This document shows positions 8,775-17,357 of a DNA stretch of 64,000 bases, one piece after another; positions within the stretch are counted from its first letter, which is position 1, and every line of letters starts with the position of its first letter. A program made the translations under genes and the position numbers. The stretch is taken from the NCBI RefSeq assembly GCF_024305035.1, contig NZ_JAMWZB010000026.1, positions 1-64,000 on the forward strand. Reading direction: 5' to 3'. Under the pieces are notes generated by a model, which was given only the letters and a program-made list of their open reading frames with translations, was not told the origin of the DNA and ran no database searches. This DNA comes from Algoriphagus sp. (GTDB lineage Bacteria; Bacteroidota; Bacteroidia; Cytophagales; Cyclobacteriaceae).

Positions 8775-9548
8775 TTACTTCTTCAGTTTCTGCAAATCGA
8801 GTTGGATGTCCCGGATCATTTCACCCAAATCCTCCAAACTCAATGCTTTCTTTTTGTCTCCAGGGTTCGGAAAATCAGTACTGATAAACGCTTTAGCTTC
8901 CCAAACCTCCAAGACATCCTCTCCCTTGACCTCATAGGGTTTGTAATGCTCATTGTCCGAGACCAAAAAAAGCTTACCGTTTTCCTCCAAATAATTAAAA
9001 ACCCGCTTGTACACCACTCCTTCGGTTTGAGTGACCAGAATGTAGGTTCGCCCGCTCCTAATCGACCAAAGCTGATCCACATAGGCCCCAATCACTATGG
9101 TACCGGGAATCAGTGGAAGCATGGAATCTCCAGCCAGTTCAAATGCCCGATAGGTGGCTTGCTTGGAGAGATTGGGCAGATGAAATTGGGGCAATTGCTC
9201 CATATACTCCGGATCTGCAAAACCATTGAGATAGCCTGCTGAAGCTTTTTGACCGACTAGGGTAATATTTTCATTGTCGTTTTCATCCGCTGCAATGGTC
9301 AGGATGTTAATTCCCCGGTTTTGCAAGGCTTTTCTACCCAGACTTTCAATGTCATGCTCCAAAAGCTCCTCAATTCCAACTTCAAGGAAATCTGCAATTT
9401 GTTTAAGTGTCCCCAGCTTAGGCTCTGACCGTCCGTCCTCGTAGGCCGAAATCATAGTCCGCTGGACTTCAAGCTTTTCAGCCAGTTCACTTTGCGTGAT
9501 GCCTTTTTGCTTGCGTAAAAACCGAAGGTTGGAAGCTAAGTAACTCAT
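8775..9548 (-). CDS. LexA-like XRE/S24 repressor
   Basis: 257 residues. The N-terminal XRE helix-turn-helix (about residues 5-62) contains LRKQKGITQSELAEKLEVQRTM. The C-terminal S24 peptidase-like domain has the serine in AGDSMLPLIPG, the lysine in VVYKRVFNY, and a possible autocleavage site in QKASAGYLNGF. This architecture is found in LexA-like and phage-type repressors that cut themselves after DNA damage. Whether this one is cleaved cannot be told from sequence, although all catalytic positions are present. A coiled, charged tail ends the protein. It overlaps the small upstream gene by four bases, so the two form an operon. Confidence 0.88.
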   Translation of the reverse strand: MSYLASNLRFLRKQKGITQSELAEKLEVQRTMISAYEDGRSEPKLGTLKQIADFLEVGIEELLEHDIESLGRKALQNRGINILTIAADENDNENITLVGQKASAGYLNGFADPEYMEQLPQFHLPNLSKQATYRAFELAGDSMLPLIPGTIVIGAYVDQLWSIRSGRTYILVTQTEGVVYKRVFNYLEENGKLFLVSDNEHYKPYEVKGEDVLEVWEAKAFISTDFPNPGDKKKALSLEDLGEMIRDIQLDLQKLKK

Positions 9549-9790
9549 GCCGAAAAGAGATAAAAATTATGATCCTCCGAAGCGGGCTCTATAGGAAAAA
9601 GCGGGTTGATATTCTGTCTTGCCGCCAGTCGGTGTTGAATTTCGGCTATAATTTCACCCACTGGCTTGGGTTCAGAAATCAACAAATAGCCGTATTGGGG
9701 CTTCTGTTCATCTTCTAGGAAAAATTTAACCTGACAATTTCCAGAGGCCAGGTTCTTGGTCGTAATGTTGATTTTTTCGCTTGTTTTCAT
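9545..9790 (-). CDS. Small protein cotranscribed with the S24 repressor
   Basis: 81 residues, ATG at 9790, stop overlapping the repressor start as ATGA. No known domain recognised. The protein is soluble with a moderately basic N-terminus (MKTSEKINITTKNL) and the segment YGYLLISEPKPVGEIIAEI. Translational coupling suggests it works with, or modulates, the repressor. The AT-rich upstream region with repeats is the likely control region for both. Confidence 0.5.
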   Translation of the reverse strand: MKTSEKINITTKNLASGNCQVKFFLEDEQKPQYGYLLISEPKPVGEIIAEIQHRLAARQNINPLFPIEPASEDHNFYLFSA

Positions 9791-9821
9791 ATCTTCTAAG
9801 ATTCAGGACACTAAGATAAAA

Positions 9822-9885
9822 ATGTTGTTTTTATAAACATAGCAGTGACATAAAAATAAACATTGTTTTCTGACAAGAATTGTCA
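9822..9885. promoter_or_regulatory. Candidate operator region of the repressor operon
   Basis: Between the repressor operon and the divergent receptor gene there are two direct copies of ATGTTTAT (read on the minus strand, at 9833-9840 and 9856-9863), 23 bases apart. There is an imperfect inverted repeat at 9822-9840 (ATGTT/AACAT) and the inverted repeat TGACAA-gaa-TTGTCA at 9871-9885. Such clustering near an autoregulated repressor is typical of operators. The assignment is inference. Confidence 0.4.
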
Positions 9886-10075
9886 TAAAACTTCAGATTT
9901 TCTTCAAAATTCTATAATATATTGATATTCAATAGCTTTTACATGATCGGTTAACAATTCATTTGCTCTATTGACCGCTTAGCCAAAAAGGGAAAACATT
10001 TTGATGGCAACTTACTTGTTTTGTAGTGGAGTTAGGGAAAACTACCACCATGGCTCCGATCCAAAAACCAACTAT

Positions 10076-12862
10076 ATGAAAATTTATTTTACCCTTGTTC
10101 TTGCCTTAGCGCTGAGTTTATCCGCTTCCGCCCAGCGGTATTCCATTGTAGGAAAAATCCAAGAAGCCGGAAGTTCAAATACGATTCCCAATGCCACCAT
10201 TCTCCTACTCAATGATGAAGATTCGAGTCAAGTGGATGGAATTATTTCTGATTTGGAAGGAAGATTTGAACTTAAAGAGGTTCGTGAGGGAGATTATTTG
10301 CTTAAAGTCCAGTATCTGGGCTACGAAAATTATTTCAGGTCGCTGAGCGTCTCTCAAAATTTGGATTTGGGTACCATCTCCATCCGACAAGAAGATACCG
10401 ACTTGGAAGAGGTTACCGTACAGGCCAGACGATCCACTAGTCAAAATAAATCCGACACGACCCTTTTTAATGCCGACGCCTTCAAAACGATGAAGGATGC
10501 GAGCGCACAGACCCTTTTGGAGAAAATCCCAGGAGTTACTTCCCAAGATGGAGCCCTTCAAGCCCAAGGTGAAAATATTGGCCAGATTCTGGTCGATGGA
10601 AAGCCATTCTTTGGCACCGATGTACGAACTGCCCTTCAAAACCTCCCTGCAGAGGTAATTCAGGGGATTGAGATTTTTGATCAATTGAGCGAAAAAGCCA
10701 GACTCAGTGGTTTTGATGATGGAGAGCGTCTTAAAACGGTAAACATCATCACCAAACCGAACCGCAGAAAAGGGCAGTTTGGTCGGGTTTCGGCAGGCTA
10801 TGGAACCGATGACCGGTATCTTGCGGGTGCCAGCATCAATGATTTCAGTGGTGACCGCAGAATCACGATCACCGGACTATCCAATAATGTCAATGTCACC
10901 GATTTCTCCTCAGACCCCAATGCCCAAGACAATGCCCGACCACAAAACGGAGTAATCAACACCAATATCCTCGGAATGAACTATACCGATACCTGGGGAG
11001 ATAAAATTCAGGTAACCGGTAGTTATTTATATTCCTCTAGAGAAAACATCGGTCAGGAAATCCGTTTTCGGGAATTTGTGACCAGCGACGATTCGGATCA
11101 GCTCTACGATGAAGTAGCCAACGATGTCCGGGTAAACAACCGTCATCAATTCGACATGCGCTTGGAATATGATATCGACGAAAAAAATCGAATCGTATTT
11201 ATCCCACGATTTTCAGCACGATTTGAAACGGAGAATTCCGACTTCTCTGGGGAAACCTCCAATGGATCAAGCCTGATCAATACCGTAGAAAACATGCGGA
11301 CGGCAGAAAATCGGGATTTTGATATTTTCAACCGGATTTTTTACAGTCATAAATTTGACAAGCCGGGACGAACCTTCACCTTTAGAGGAAGAATAAGTGA
11401 AAACTGGAATGAGGACCGTGCCAATCGATTGGCAACCAACCAATACTTTGTTCCTGAACCACGAACCGAAATCATCAATCAACAAATCAATCGGGATCGA
11501 AGTGGTTCTTCCTGGGAAACCGGAGTTTCGTTTACCGAGGCCTTAAGTGAACGAAGCCAACTGGAACTCGAATACGAAATCGGAAACCGACTCAACGACT
11601 CCGATCAATTGATTTTTGATGTCTTTGAAGAAGATCCCACTCAGCCGGAATTTGTTCTTGACACCACGCTGAGTAATACCTTTGAAAGTAAATTCCTGAC
11701 TCAGGAGACCGAACTGGGATACCAATACCAAACTGAGAAAGTGAGGATGCAAGCCGAGGTTCAATACCAAAATGCCAAGCTGGATAATACGCAAGGCTTT
11801 CCAGATCCTTTTGAGCTGAATCGAAGATTTGAAAGTATTCAGCCCTCTTTAAGATTCAATTATCAAATCACTGAAAATACCAGTCTAAACTTCGATTACG
11901 ATACGCGGGCCAATGAACCTGGACTTCGCGAGTTGCAGCCGGTAGTGGACAACTCCAATCCGCTTCAACTGTATGTGGGTAATCCGGGATTGAATCAATC
12001 CTTTGCCCATCGCTTTAGAATGCGATTCCGAAGCAACAACCCGGAAACGGACCAGTCTTGGTTCCTGTATGCATTTTCGTCTTTTGTCAATAATACGGTA
12101 GCCAACAGTTCCTTCATTGCCGATGAAGCTACGGAAATCCAACCCGGAATCATCCTTGAGCCCGGATCTCAGCTATTCAGCCCAGTTAACTTAGATGGAT
12201 ATTGGGATTTCAGATCTTGGTCCAGTTACGGAATGCCTTTGGATTTTATCAAGTCCAATCTAAACATCAATGCAGGAGCGGGATATACCAAGCGTCCGAC
12301 CTTGGTTAACAATGAATATGGATTTAATAACTCCAGAAGACTCAGCACCGGGGTTTCGCTAAGCAGTAATATTAGCGATCAAATTGACTTCAACCTTTGG
12401 ACGCGATTGTCTTTTAACAATGTTGAAAATACCCTCAATCCAAACCTGAACAATAATTTCTTCAATCAGCGAGCCCGAATCAATTTTAATTGGATCATCT
12501 GGGAAGGGTTTATTTTCCGAACTGACATCAATCATCAGGTCAATAAAGGACTTTCTGAAGGATTTGATCAAAGCTTTACTTTGGTGAATATGAGTTTGGG
12601 TAAAAAGATTTTCAACAATCAGCGGGGAGAGATTTCAGTCAATGTGTATGACCTTTTCCGTCAAAACAATAATATTCGACGAAACATCACCGATACCTAC
12701 ATCGAGGATATCCAATCCAATGTCCTTCAACGCTACTTTATGCTGACCTTCTCTTACAACATCCGCCGCTTTGCCAAAGGAACCAGTGAGGAAGATTATC
12801 GGGACCTGATGGATTCTGGGGATGAGGACCGCAGAGGGGGTAGAAGATATGACAACCTATAA
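10076..12862 (+). CDS. TonB-type outer-membrane receptor
   Basis: 929 residues from the ATG at 10076, which starts a clear signal peptide (MKIYFTLVLALALSLSASAQ). An upstream TTG/ATG frame from 10001 would only add hydrophilic residues. Domains: carboxypeptidase-regulatory-like (IPNATILLLNDEDSSQ, LQYLGYENYF-type), plug with TLLEKIPGVTSQDGALQAQG and ILVDGKPFFGTD, then a long aromatic-rich beta-barrel ending in LQRYFMLTFSYNIRRF. The C-terminus carries an acidic, Arg-rich tail. It has the same architecture as the receptor at 1-1189. No SusD-like lipoprotein follows, so it is not a typical glycan-uptake pair. The substrate is unknown. Confidence 0.88.
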   Translation: MKIYFTLVLALALSLSASAQRYSIVGKIQEAGSSNTIPNATILLLNDEDSSQVDGIISDLEGRFELKEVREGDYLLKVQYLGYENYFRSLSVSQNLDLGTISIRQEDTDLEEVTVQARRSTSQNKSDTTLFNADAFKTMKDASAQTLLEKIPGVTSQDGALQAQGENIGQILVDGKPFFGTDVRTALQNLPAEVIQGIEIFDQLSEKARLSGFDDGERLKTVNIITKPNRRKGQFGRVSAGYGTDDRYLAGASINDFSGDRRITITGLSNNVNVTDFSSDPNAQDNARPQNGVINTNILGMNYTDTWGDKIQVTGSYLYSSRENIGQEIRFREFVTSDDSDQLYDEVANDVRVNNRHQFDMRLEYDIDEKNRIVFIPRFSARFETENSDFSGETSNGSSLINTVENMRTAENRDFDIFNRIFYSHKFDKPGRTFTFRGRISENWNEDRANRLATNQYFVPEPRTEIINQQINRDRSGSSWETGVSFTEALSERSQLELEYEIGNRLNDSDQLIFDVFEEDPTQPEFVLDTTLSNTFESKFLTQETELGYQYQTEKVRMQAEVQYQNAKLDNTQGFPDPFELNRRFESIQPSLRFNYQITENTSLNFDYDTRANEPGLRELQPVVDNSNPLQLYVGNPGLNQSFAHRFRMRFRSNNPETDQSWFLYAFSSFVNNTVANSSFIADEATEIQPGIILEPGSQLFSPVNLDGYWDFRSWSSYGMPLDFIKSNLNINAGAGYTKRPTLVNNEYGFNNSRRLSTGVSLSSNISDQIDFNLWTRLSFNNVENTLNPNLNNNFFNQRARINFNWIIWEGFIFRTDINHQVNKGLSEGFDQSFTLVNMSLGKKIFNNQRGEISVNVYDLFRQNNNIRRNITDTYIEDIQSNVLQRYFMLTFSYNIRRFAKGTSEEDYRDLMDSGDEDRRGGRRYDNL

Positions 12863-12907
12863 GCAACCTTCTGTTACTAGAAAGTGGAATGATTAGGGTG
12901 TTTCACA

Positions 12908-12985
12908 GGGATAGAACCCGTACGCTTTATTAAGTTAAAGGATTTAAAATCCAAGAAAATTAATCTAGCCTACTGGTTCTATCCC
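12908..12985. repeat. Widely spaced inverted repeat
   Basis: GGGATAGAACC at 12908-12918 and GGTTCTATCCC at 12975-12985 form a perfect 11-base inverted repeat with a 56-base AT-rich spacer. It lies between the receptor stop and the decayed AbiE-type genes. It might mark the edge of an inserted or deleted segment; it is too wide for a normal terminator. Confidence 0.4.
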
Positions 12986-13020
12986 CCTTTTAAATTTTTG
13001 ACCGAGTTGATCAACTTTTC

Positions 13021-13047
13021 CTAAAACTTCAACCACTCTTGTATCAT
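13021..13047 (-). pseudogene. Possible start of a lost AbiEii-type toxin gene
   Basis: An ATG at 13047 overlaps the stop of the decayed antitoxin gene (ATGA) and reads MIQEWLKF before a stop. Nucleotidyltransferase toxins that follow AbiEi-type antitoxins in Bacteroidota often begin with a similar MIQ-W-L sequence in this overlapping arrangement. The rest of such a gene is absent here, so this would be a scar of a deletion. The call rests on position and eight residues only. Confidence 0.3.
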
Positions 13048-13704
13048 AAACTTTGAATTGTTTTGATGAGCGTCTTTAAACTGGATTGCTTCGGAGCTTC
13101 CGAAATCCAGTTTTCTATCAGGTCGAGATTCAAACTTCGAATTTTTTCTACGTCAATTCACCTGTCCTCCGTTAAAAACTCGATTGCCTGTTTCACACTT
13201 CTCAAATCCAGCCTCCTTGTCAAAACAATTTTGTCACAAACCGCCTTTTCTGGTGAAGCCATCATCACTGCCTGCTTAGAAGTAATGTCAACCGTCCTGA
13301 TTCCAAAAGAATTATAAGGAAGTGGAACATGTTTAAAACTAAATCTACCAATTTCTGTCTTAATCACCTTAGACGATTTAAGAGTGACTGAACCGGTTTC
13401 AAAGACTCGTTCAGGAATTAATCCCCAAAAAGAAAGTGCTTATTCCAAGGAAACCTAACTTGGCCCCTATAAATGATTTGCAATTAGAAGGGATTCAGGC
13501 AACACTAGGTTACTTTTCGGTCCAGGAACGTATAAGCCTTTTTTTCAAACCAATTAAGCAACCTTCCTTTATCAATTCAGCAATTTTATCATTCAGTCGC
13601 TAATAATTGTTCAAGAGCGATAAAATAACATGCCTTGTTAGAGGTACCTCCTGAAACCCATATAAAAGATCTCTGAACTCTAGATTGTCAAACTAAGGAA
13701 TCAT
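13044..13704 (-). pseudogene. Decayed AbiEi-family antitoxin gene
   Basis: Reading the minus strand from the ATG at 13704 gives a recognisable AbiEi-type protein of about 220 codons, broken by six in-frame stops and one frameshift. The stops lie at 13693-13695, 13600-13602, 13467-13469, 13455-13457, 13440-13442 and 13158-13160. The frameshift is an extra A in a seven-A run (13539-13545 on the plus strand). Recognisable pieces are RLNDKIAELIKEG, LKK-GLYVPGP, ALSFWGLIPERVFE, SFKHVPLPYNSFGI, VMMASPEKAVCDKIVLTRRL and LDLIENWISEAPKQSSLK. Intact relatives are antitoxins of type IV toxin-antitoxin pairs. The frame ends at 13044, overlapping the toxin-start remnant. Confidence 0.72.
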
Positions 13705-13889
13705 GATCGGAATTTTTCCGATTATTATCCAAAAATTTGACAATCATTTAATTCATCGCTGAAAATTAGGCTATCCATCTTGAGAATAAACTAAAGTCTT
13801 GATAAATTACTTTAAAGGACCGGAATAAGTCAAAACACTATTTCTGAAATTGAAAAGGTTCCATAGGCTAACCGGTCAATAATAAGCTA

Positions 13890-14060
13890 TCATTTTGGAT
13901 ACAAAAGCGTGGGAATTGAATTGCAACATTTTTGGGCTCTACCTTTTCCATGCGCATAATAATCCATATTACCAATTTGGTAAATGTTCCTCACCTGACC
14001 ATGTACAACCCATTCAAAAGTAAGACTACCTGAGTGAAGGAAACAATCCTGACATATCAT
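13890..14060 (-). CDS. Very short unrecognised ORF
   Basis: A 56-residue frame from the ATG at 14060. It starts MICQDCFLHSGSL, continues with VVHGQVRNIYQIGNM and DYYAHGKGRAQKCC, and ends in LLYPK. The composition is protein-like, with Cys pairs and aromatic residues, but I do not recognise it. A stop lies just upstream, so it may be a fragment of a decayed gene or a chance frame. Confidence 0.15.
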   Translation of the reverse strand: MICQDCFLHSGSLTFEWVVHGQVRNIYQIGNMDYYAHGKGRAQKCCNSIPTLLYPK

Positions 14061-14116
14061 CAAATCTTAGCAATCAACTGAAATGAATGAGTTGAAGAAA
14101 AAATACTGCCTAAACC

Positions 14117-14260
14117 GTCATTTGAAGCTGTTCCAGGGCTCTTTTATTTGAGCGTTTCGTACAGTAGCGTCATTTGACGCTGGACCAAAACTATTTTTTT
14201 TAAACCAATTGTTCAAACGCCATTTGACGCTGTATCATATGAGCCAAAGCACCATTTGAA
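14117..14260. repeat. Repeated CATTTGA motifs, some palindromic
   Basis: Four related copies occur: GTCATTTGAAGCTG at 14117-14130, GCGTCATTTGACGCTG at 14167-14182, CGCCATTTGACGCTG at 14218-14232 and ACCATTTGAA at 14251-14260. The first three are about 50 bases apart. The second contains the inverted repeat GCGTCA-TT-TGACGC. They lie 160-300 bases upstream of the PadR gene. The role is unknown. Confidence 0.45.
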
Positions 14261-14359
14261 AGAAATCATGTTTTTTTGGTGATACTGAATAATTGATCCA
14301 TAAGCTCCAATTCTGAGAATAATTGAACAATTGTTTGCCTTGGTTATCTGAAAGAAGTT

Positions 14360-14412
14360 ATTTACTTAACAAATATGAATTAAATTATTATATTTACTTT
14401 TGTTAAGTAAAT
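14360..14412 (+). promoter_or_regulatory. PadR operator candidate with embedded -7 element
   Basis: A perfect 14-base inverted repeat, ATTTACTTAACAAA at 14360-14373 and TTTGTTAAGTAAAT at 14399-14412, has a 25-base spacer and ends 9 bases before the PadR start codon. The -7 element TACTTTTG (14395-14402) overlaps the right half-site. This is the layout expected for autorepression by a dimeric PadR protein. It is inferred from symmetry and position. Confidence 0.55.
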
Positions 14413-14421
14413 ATATCTAAA

Positions 14422-14748
14422 ATGTCACACTATTCCCTTGGTGAATTCGAAGAACTTGTTCTATTGATGGTTGCAGGATTACAAGATGATGCATATGGTG
14501 TTTCTATACTGTCCGGGCTAGAAAAAGAATTGGGTAAATCATTAAATATCAGCGCAATACATGTAGTACTAAAAAGACTTGAAGAAAAAGATTTTGTAAC
14601 CTCAAAGTTTGGTGGAATTACCGGAGAACGTGGAGGCAGAAGGAAAAAGTATTATACAATCACTGCTTTAGGCAAGCAAGCTCTGGATCATCAATTCACG
14701 TTACGAAGCACACTTTATAATAGAATTCCAAAAATTTCCTTCGGCTGA
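14422..14748 (+). CDS. PadR family transcriptional regulator
   Basis: 108 residues with the PadR winged-helix pattern: LGEFEELVLLMVAGL, AYGVSILSGLEKELGK, an INISAIHVVLKRLEEKDFV-like recognition helix, and the wing GERGGRRKKYYTITALGKQAL. PadR proteins are small repressors, often placed next to the transporter they control. The stop overlaps the permease start by one base (the last A of TGA is the A of ATG). The AT-rich codon use differs from that of the core genes around it. Confidence 0.88.
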   Translation: MSHYSLGEFEELVLLMVAGLQDDAYGVSILSGLEKELGKSLNISAIHVVLKRLEEKDFVTSKFGGITGERGGRRKKYYTITALGKQALDHQFTLRSTLYNRIPKISFG

Positions 14749-17357
14749 TGCATCCACCCCGAAATGCCCTTAAATTCCTCCGCTGGTTTTGTAGAGAGGA
14801 TTACTTAGAAGAAATCGAGGGAGACCTTGTTGAATTATTTGAGCAGAGACATAAGCAGCTATCCTCATCTAAGGCTAATCGGATGTTCATTTGGGATGTG
14901 ATCCGTTCTTTTAGGCTACGAAATATTAAAAAATCCGATATACGCCATCTTAGCAATATGACCATGTTTAAACATTATCTAAAAATAGGAGGAAGACAAC
15001 TTCTTAAAAACAAAAGCTTTTCAGGAATTAGTATTTTAGGATTATCAATAGGAATAGCTTGCTGCTTATCTTTATTTGTTTTTGCTGATTATGAGTCTAG
15101 TTTTGATAATTATCATCCTTACCAAGAAAGGAGCTATAGAATTGTTCAACACACAAAATATGTCGATGAAACACTTTATTGGAATACCACTGCATACCCC
15201 CTAGCGGAGGCACTACGTGAAGATTTTCCAAGCCTTGAACTAGTCACTCAAACTGCTGGACCATTTCCAAGCATTGTAAGGGTCGAAAATTCAGGGATAG
15301 ATTACTCTTTTTTTGAATCCAATTACACGCTCTATGTTGACCAATACTACACAAAAGCTTTTGAGTTAAAATGGCTTTCTGGAGATAGAAATACTGCCTT
15401 CAAGCATCCCAACTCTGTAGTTTTAACTGAAAGTTTAGCTAATAAGCTATTTGGAATACCAAGCTCATTTGAATCCCTTCTTGGAAAAACAATTCTCTTG
15501 GATGGAAAGGAAGCCATGCAAGTAACAGGAATAGTTAATGATGCACCTGGAAATACTTCCCTTCGATATGAAATGCTAATTCCCTATGAATTATATAAAA
15601 TTAAGAACCCCAATCCTGCCAGCAATTGGTCAGGGAATTATGGAGGAACAACTTTCATTGTCACATCAGAAAATCAAACTCCTAAAGAAATCGAAACAGC
15701 TATACAAAATTGGCAAAAGAAATATTTAAGCAACGAGGATGATAGTAGGATTGAGTACAAGTTACAACCTCTGAGTAAAATGCATACAGAAGCTCGCTAC
15801 GGGAATAGTCCGGGTAGCTATATCATGAGTCATTCAACCTTGATGAATGCCCGATTTATAGGGATCTGTATTTTGCTTCTTGCCATTGGAAATTTTGTCA
15901 ATTTAGTAACAGCACATTCTGCCAACAGAGGAAAAGAAGTAGGAATACGAAAAATTGTAGGAAGCAATAGGCTTGACCTATTCAAACAGTTTACTTGGGA
16001 AAACAGCCTCTTAGTTCTAATTTCAGTCCTTATTTCGCTGCTTCTAGTCACGCTAATTTTCAACCAGACGAATCAAGTTTTTTCCTCCATTAATCTTGAA
16101 TTACAGTTGAGGTGGGGTCATGTAGGTGTAATCCTTATTATTAGTATATCTACTGTTTTACTGGGAACTGCATATCCCTCCCTATTCCTTTCACGCTTTA
16201 AACCCTTGAAGATTATTAAAAACAAAATGCCTTTCACTCCTACCCGCGGTTTTTCAGCGAGAAAGGCTATTACAATAGTTCAATTTTTTATTGTTCAGAC
16301 ATTTGTAATCGCAACTGTCATTGCTACCTATCAAATGGATTTATTTAAGGAAAAACCTTTGGGATTTTCCTCAGAGGCAGTGGTGATGACTCCAATCCCT
16401 CAAGCAGAAAAAATTGAATCTTTTAAAAATCAATTGCGACAAACATCAAATGTTTTAGATTTCACAATAGGTTCTGGCCCCCCAATGGCAGTAAATGGGA
16501 TACAGCTAGGCTCTAGATTTAGAGTTCCTGAAATGCCAGAGGGTGATGGGTACGAGACTGAGTTAAAAATTGGTGATGAAAATTATTTGAATTTCTATGG
16601 AATAAACCTGCTTGCAGGAAAAAATTTCACAAACAAATCTCCAAACTTTAATGAATTCATCGTTAACGAAAGCCTGATTAATACTTTTGGCTGGACTCCG
16701 CAAGAAGCGGTAGGAAGAAAAATCATTACCAATGAAGGAGAAGCAACAATCATCGGAGTAATGAAAGATTTTCACAACAATTCACTTCAAAACGAAATTT
16801 CACCATGCATCCTAATTAACTGGGAATACTTTAAAGATCAAGCATTTATCAAGCTTGGTGAATTGGATTCCGAGCAAATTGAAGATGCTTGGAAAAAAAC
16901 ATTTACTGGAGCCGTATTCTCTTATGAATTTGTAGATGATTCGATTCAAAAAGAGTATTTTGTAGAATTACTTATGTTCAAAGGTTTTACTTTACTTTCA
17001 GCATTAGCGATAGTAATTGGTACTTTGGGCTTGATCGGACTGATGACTTTTTTAACCACACAAAGAACAAAAGAGGTTGGAATTAGGAAGGTATTTGGAG
17101 CCACTTCATCAGAGATTATCCTTTTCTTCTCAAAAGAATTTACTGTTTTAATTGGAATAGCCTTTTTATTGGCCATACCAATTACTTTCTTATTGATGGA
17201 ATATTGGCTTGAAACTTTTACCTATCGAATTAATATAACATGGTGGATGTTTCTAATCGGAGGCTTGACTACTTATTTTATAGCAGCCCTAAGTTCAACT
17301 ATTCATTCATACAAAGCGGCAAATACAAACCCAATTATTGCAATAAAGACAGAATAA
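14748..17357 (+). CDS. MacB/FtsX-like ABC permease with permease prefix domain
   Basis: 869 residues. An N-terminal cytoplasmic helical prefix (HPPRNALKFLRWFCREDYLEEIEGD) matches the Bacteroidota permease prefix domain that is paired with PadR regulators. A transmembrane helix (SISILGLSIGIACCLSLFVF) comes next, then a large periplasmic MacB_PCD-like domain, three helices, a second periplasmic domain, and a final FtsX unit with GLIGLMTFLTTQRTKEVGIRK. There is no ATPase in the gene or beside it, so it needs an ATP-binding partner encoded elsewhere or acts as a mechanotransmission permease. Regulation is probably by the coupled PadR protein. Its low G+C content suggests acquisition. Confidence 0.85.
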   Translation: MHPPRNALKFLRWFCREDYLEEIEGDLVELFEQRHKQLSSSKANRMFIWDVIRSFRLRNIKKSDIRHLSNMTMFKHYLKIGGRQLLKNKSFSGISILGLSIGIACCLSLFVFADYESSFDNYHPYQERSYRIVQHTKYVDETLYWNTTAYPLAEALREDFPSLELVTQTAGPFPSIVRVENSGIDYSFFESNYTLYVDQYYTKAFELKWLSGDRNTAFKHPNSVVLTESLANKLFGIPSSFESLLGKTILLDGKEAMQVTGIVNDAPGNTSLRYEMLIPYELYKIKNPNPASNWSGNYGGTTFIVTSENQTPKEIETAIQNWQKKYLSNEDDSRIEYKLQPLSKMHTEARYGNSPGSYIMSHSTLMNARFIGICILLLAIGNFVNLVTAHSANRGKEVGIRKIVGSNRLDLFKQFTWENSLLVLISVLISLLLVTLIFNQTNQVFSSINLELQLRWGHVGVILIISISTVLLGTAYPSLFLSRFKPLKIIKNKMPFTPTRGFSARKAITIVQFFIVQTFVIATVIATYQMDLFKEKPLGFSSEAVVMTPIPQAEKIESFKNQLRQTSNVLDFTIGSGPPMAVNGIQLGSRFRVPEMPEGDGYETELKIGDENYLNFYGINLLAGKNFTNKSPNFNEFIVNESLINTFGWTPQEAVGRKIITNEGEATIIGVMKDFHNNSLQNEISPCILINWEYFKDQAFIKLGELDSEQIEDAWKKTFTGAVFSYEFVDDSIQKEYFVELLMFKGFTLLSALAIVIGTLGLIGLMTFLTTQRTKEVGIRKVFGATSSEIILFFSKEFTVLIGIAFLLAIPITFLLMEYWLETFTYRINITWWMFLIGGLTTYFIAALSSTIHSYKAANTNPIIAIKTE

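Larger units (their letters stand above)
13705..14359. other. AT-rich stretch without an intact gene
   Basis: No supported intact gene lies between the decayed antitoxin gene and the PadR control region. It contains a 56-residue minus-strand ORF at 13890-14060 (described separately) and a set of related short motifs at 14117-14260. The composition is richer in A+T than the flanking core genes. Both ends suggest decayed accessory DNA. Confidence 0.5.

Noticed and set aside
12908-12985. An intact insertion sequence
   Set aside because: Only 78 bases lie within the inverted repeat and there is no transposase.
13063-13317. An 84-residue plus-strand frame
   Set aside because: It is the antisense shadow of the decayed AbiEi antitoxin gene, which explains the region better.
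14117-14260. A CRISPR array
   Set aside because: The repeats are only about 10-16 bases, imperfect and unevenly spaced at one end, and no cas gene is nearby.
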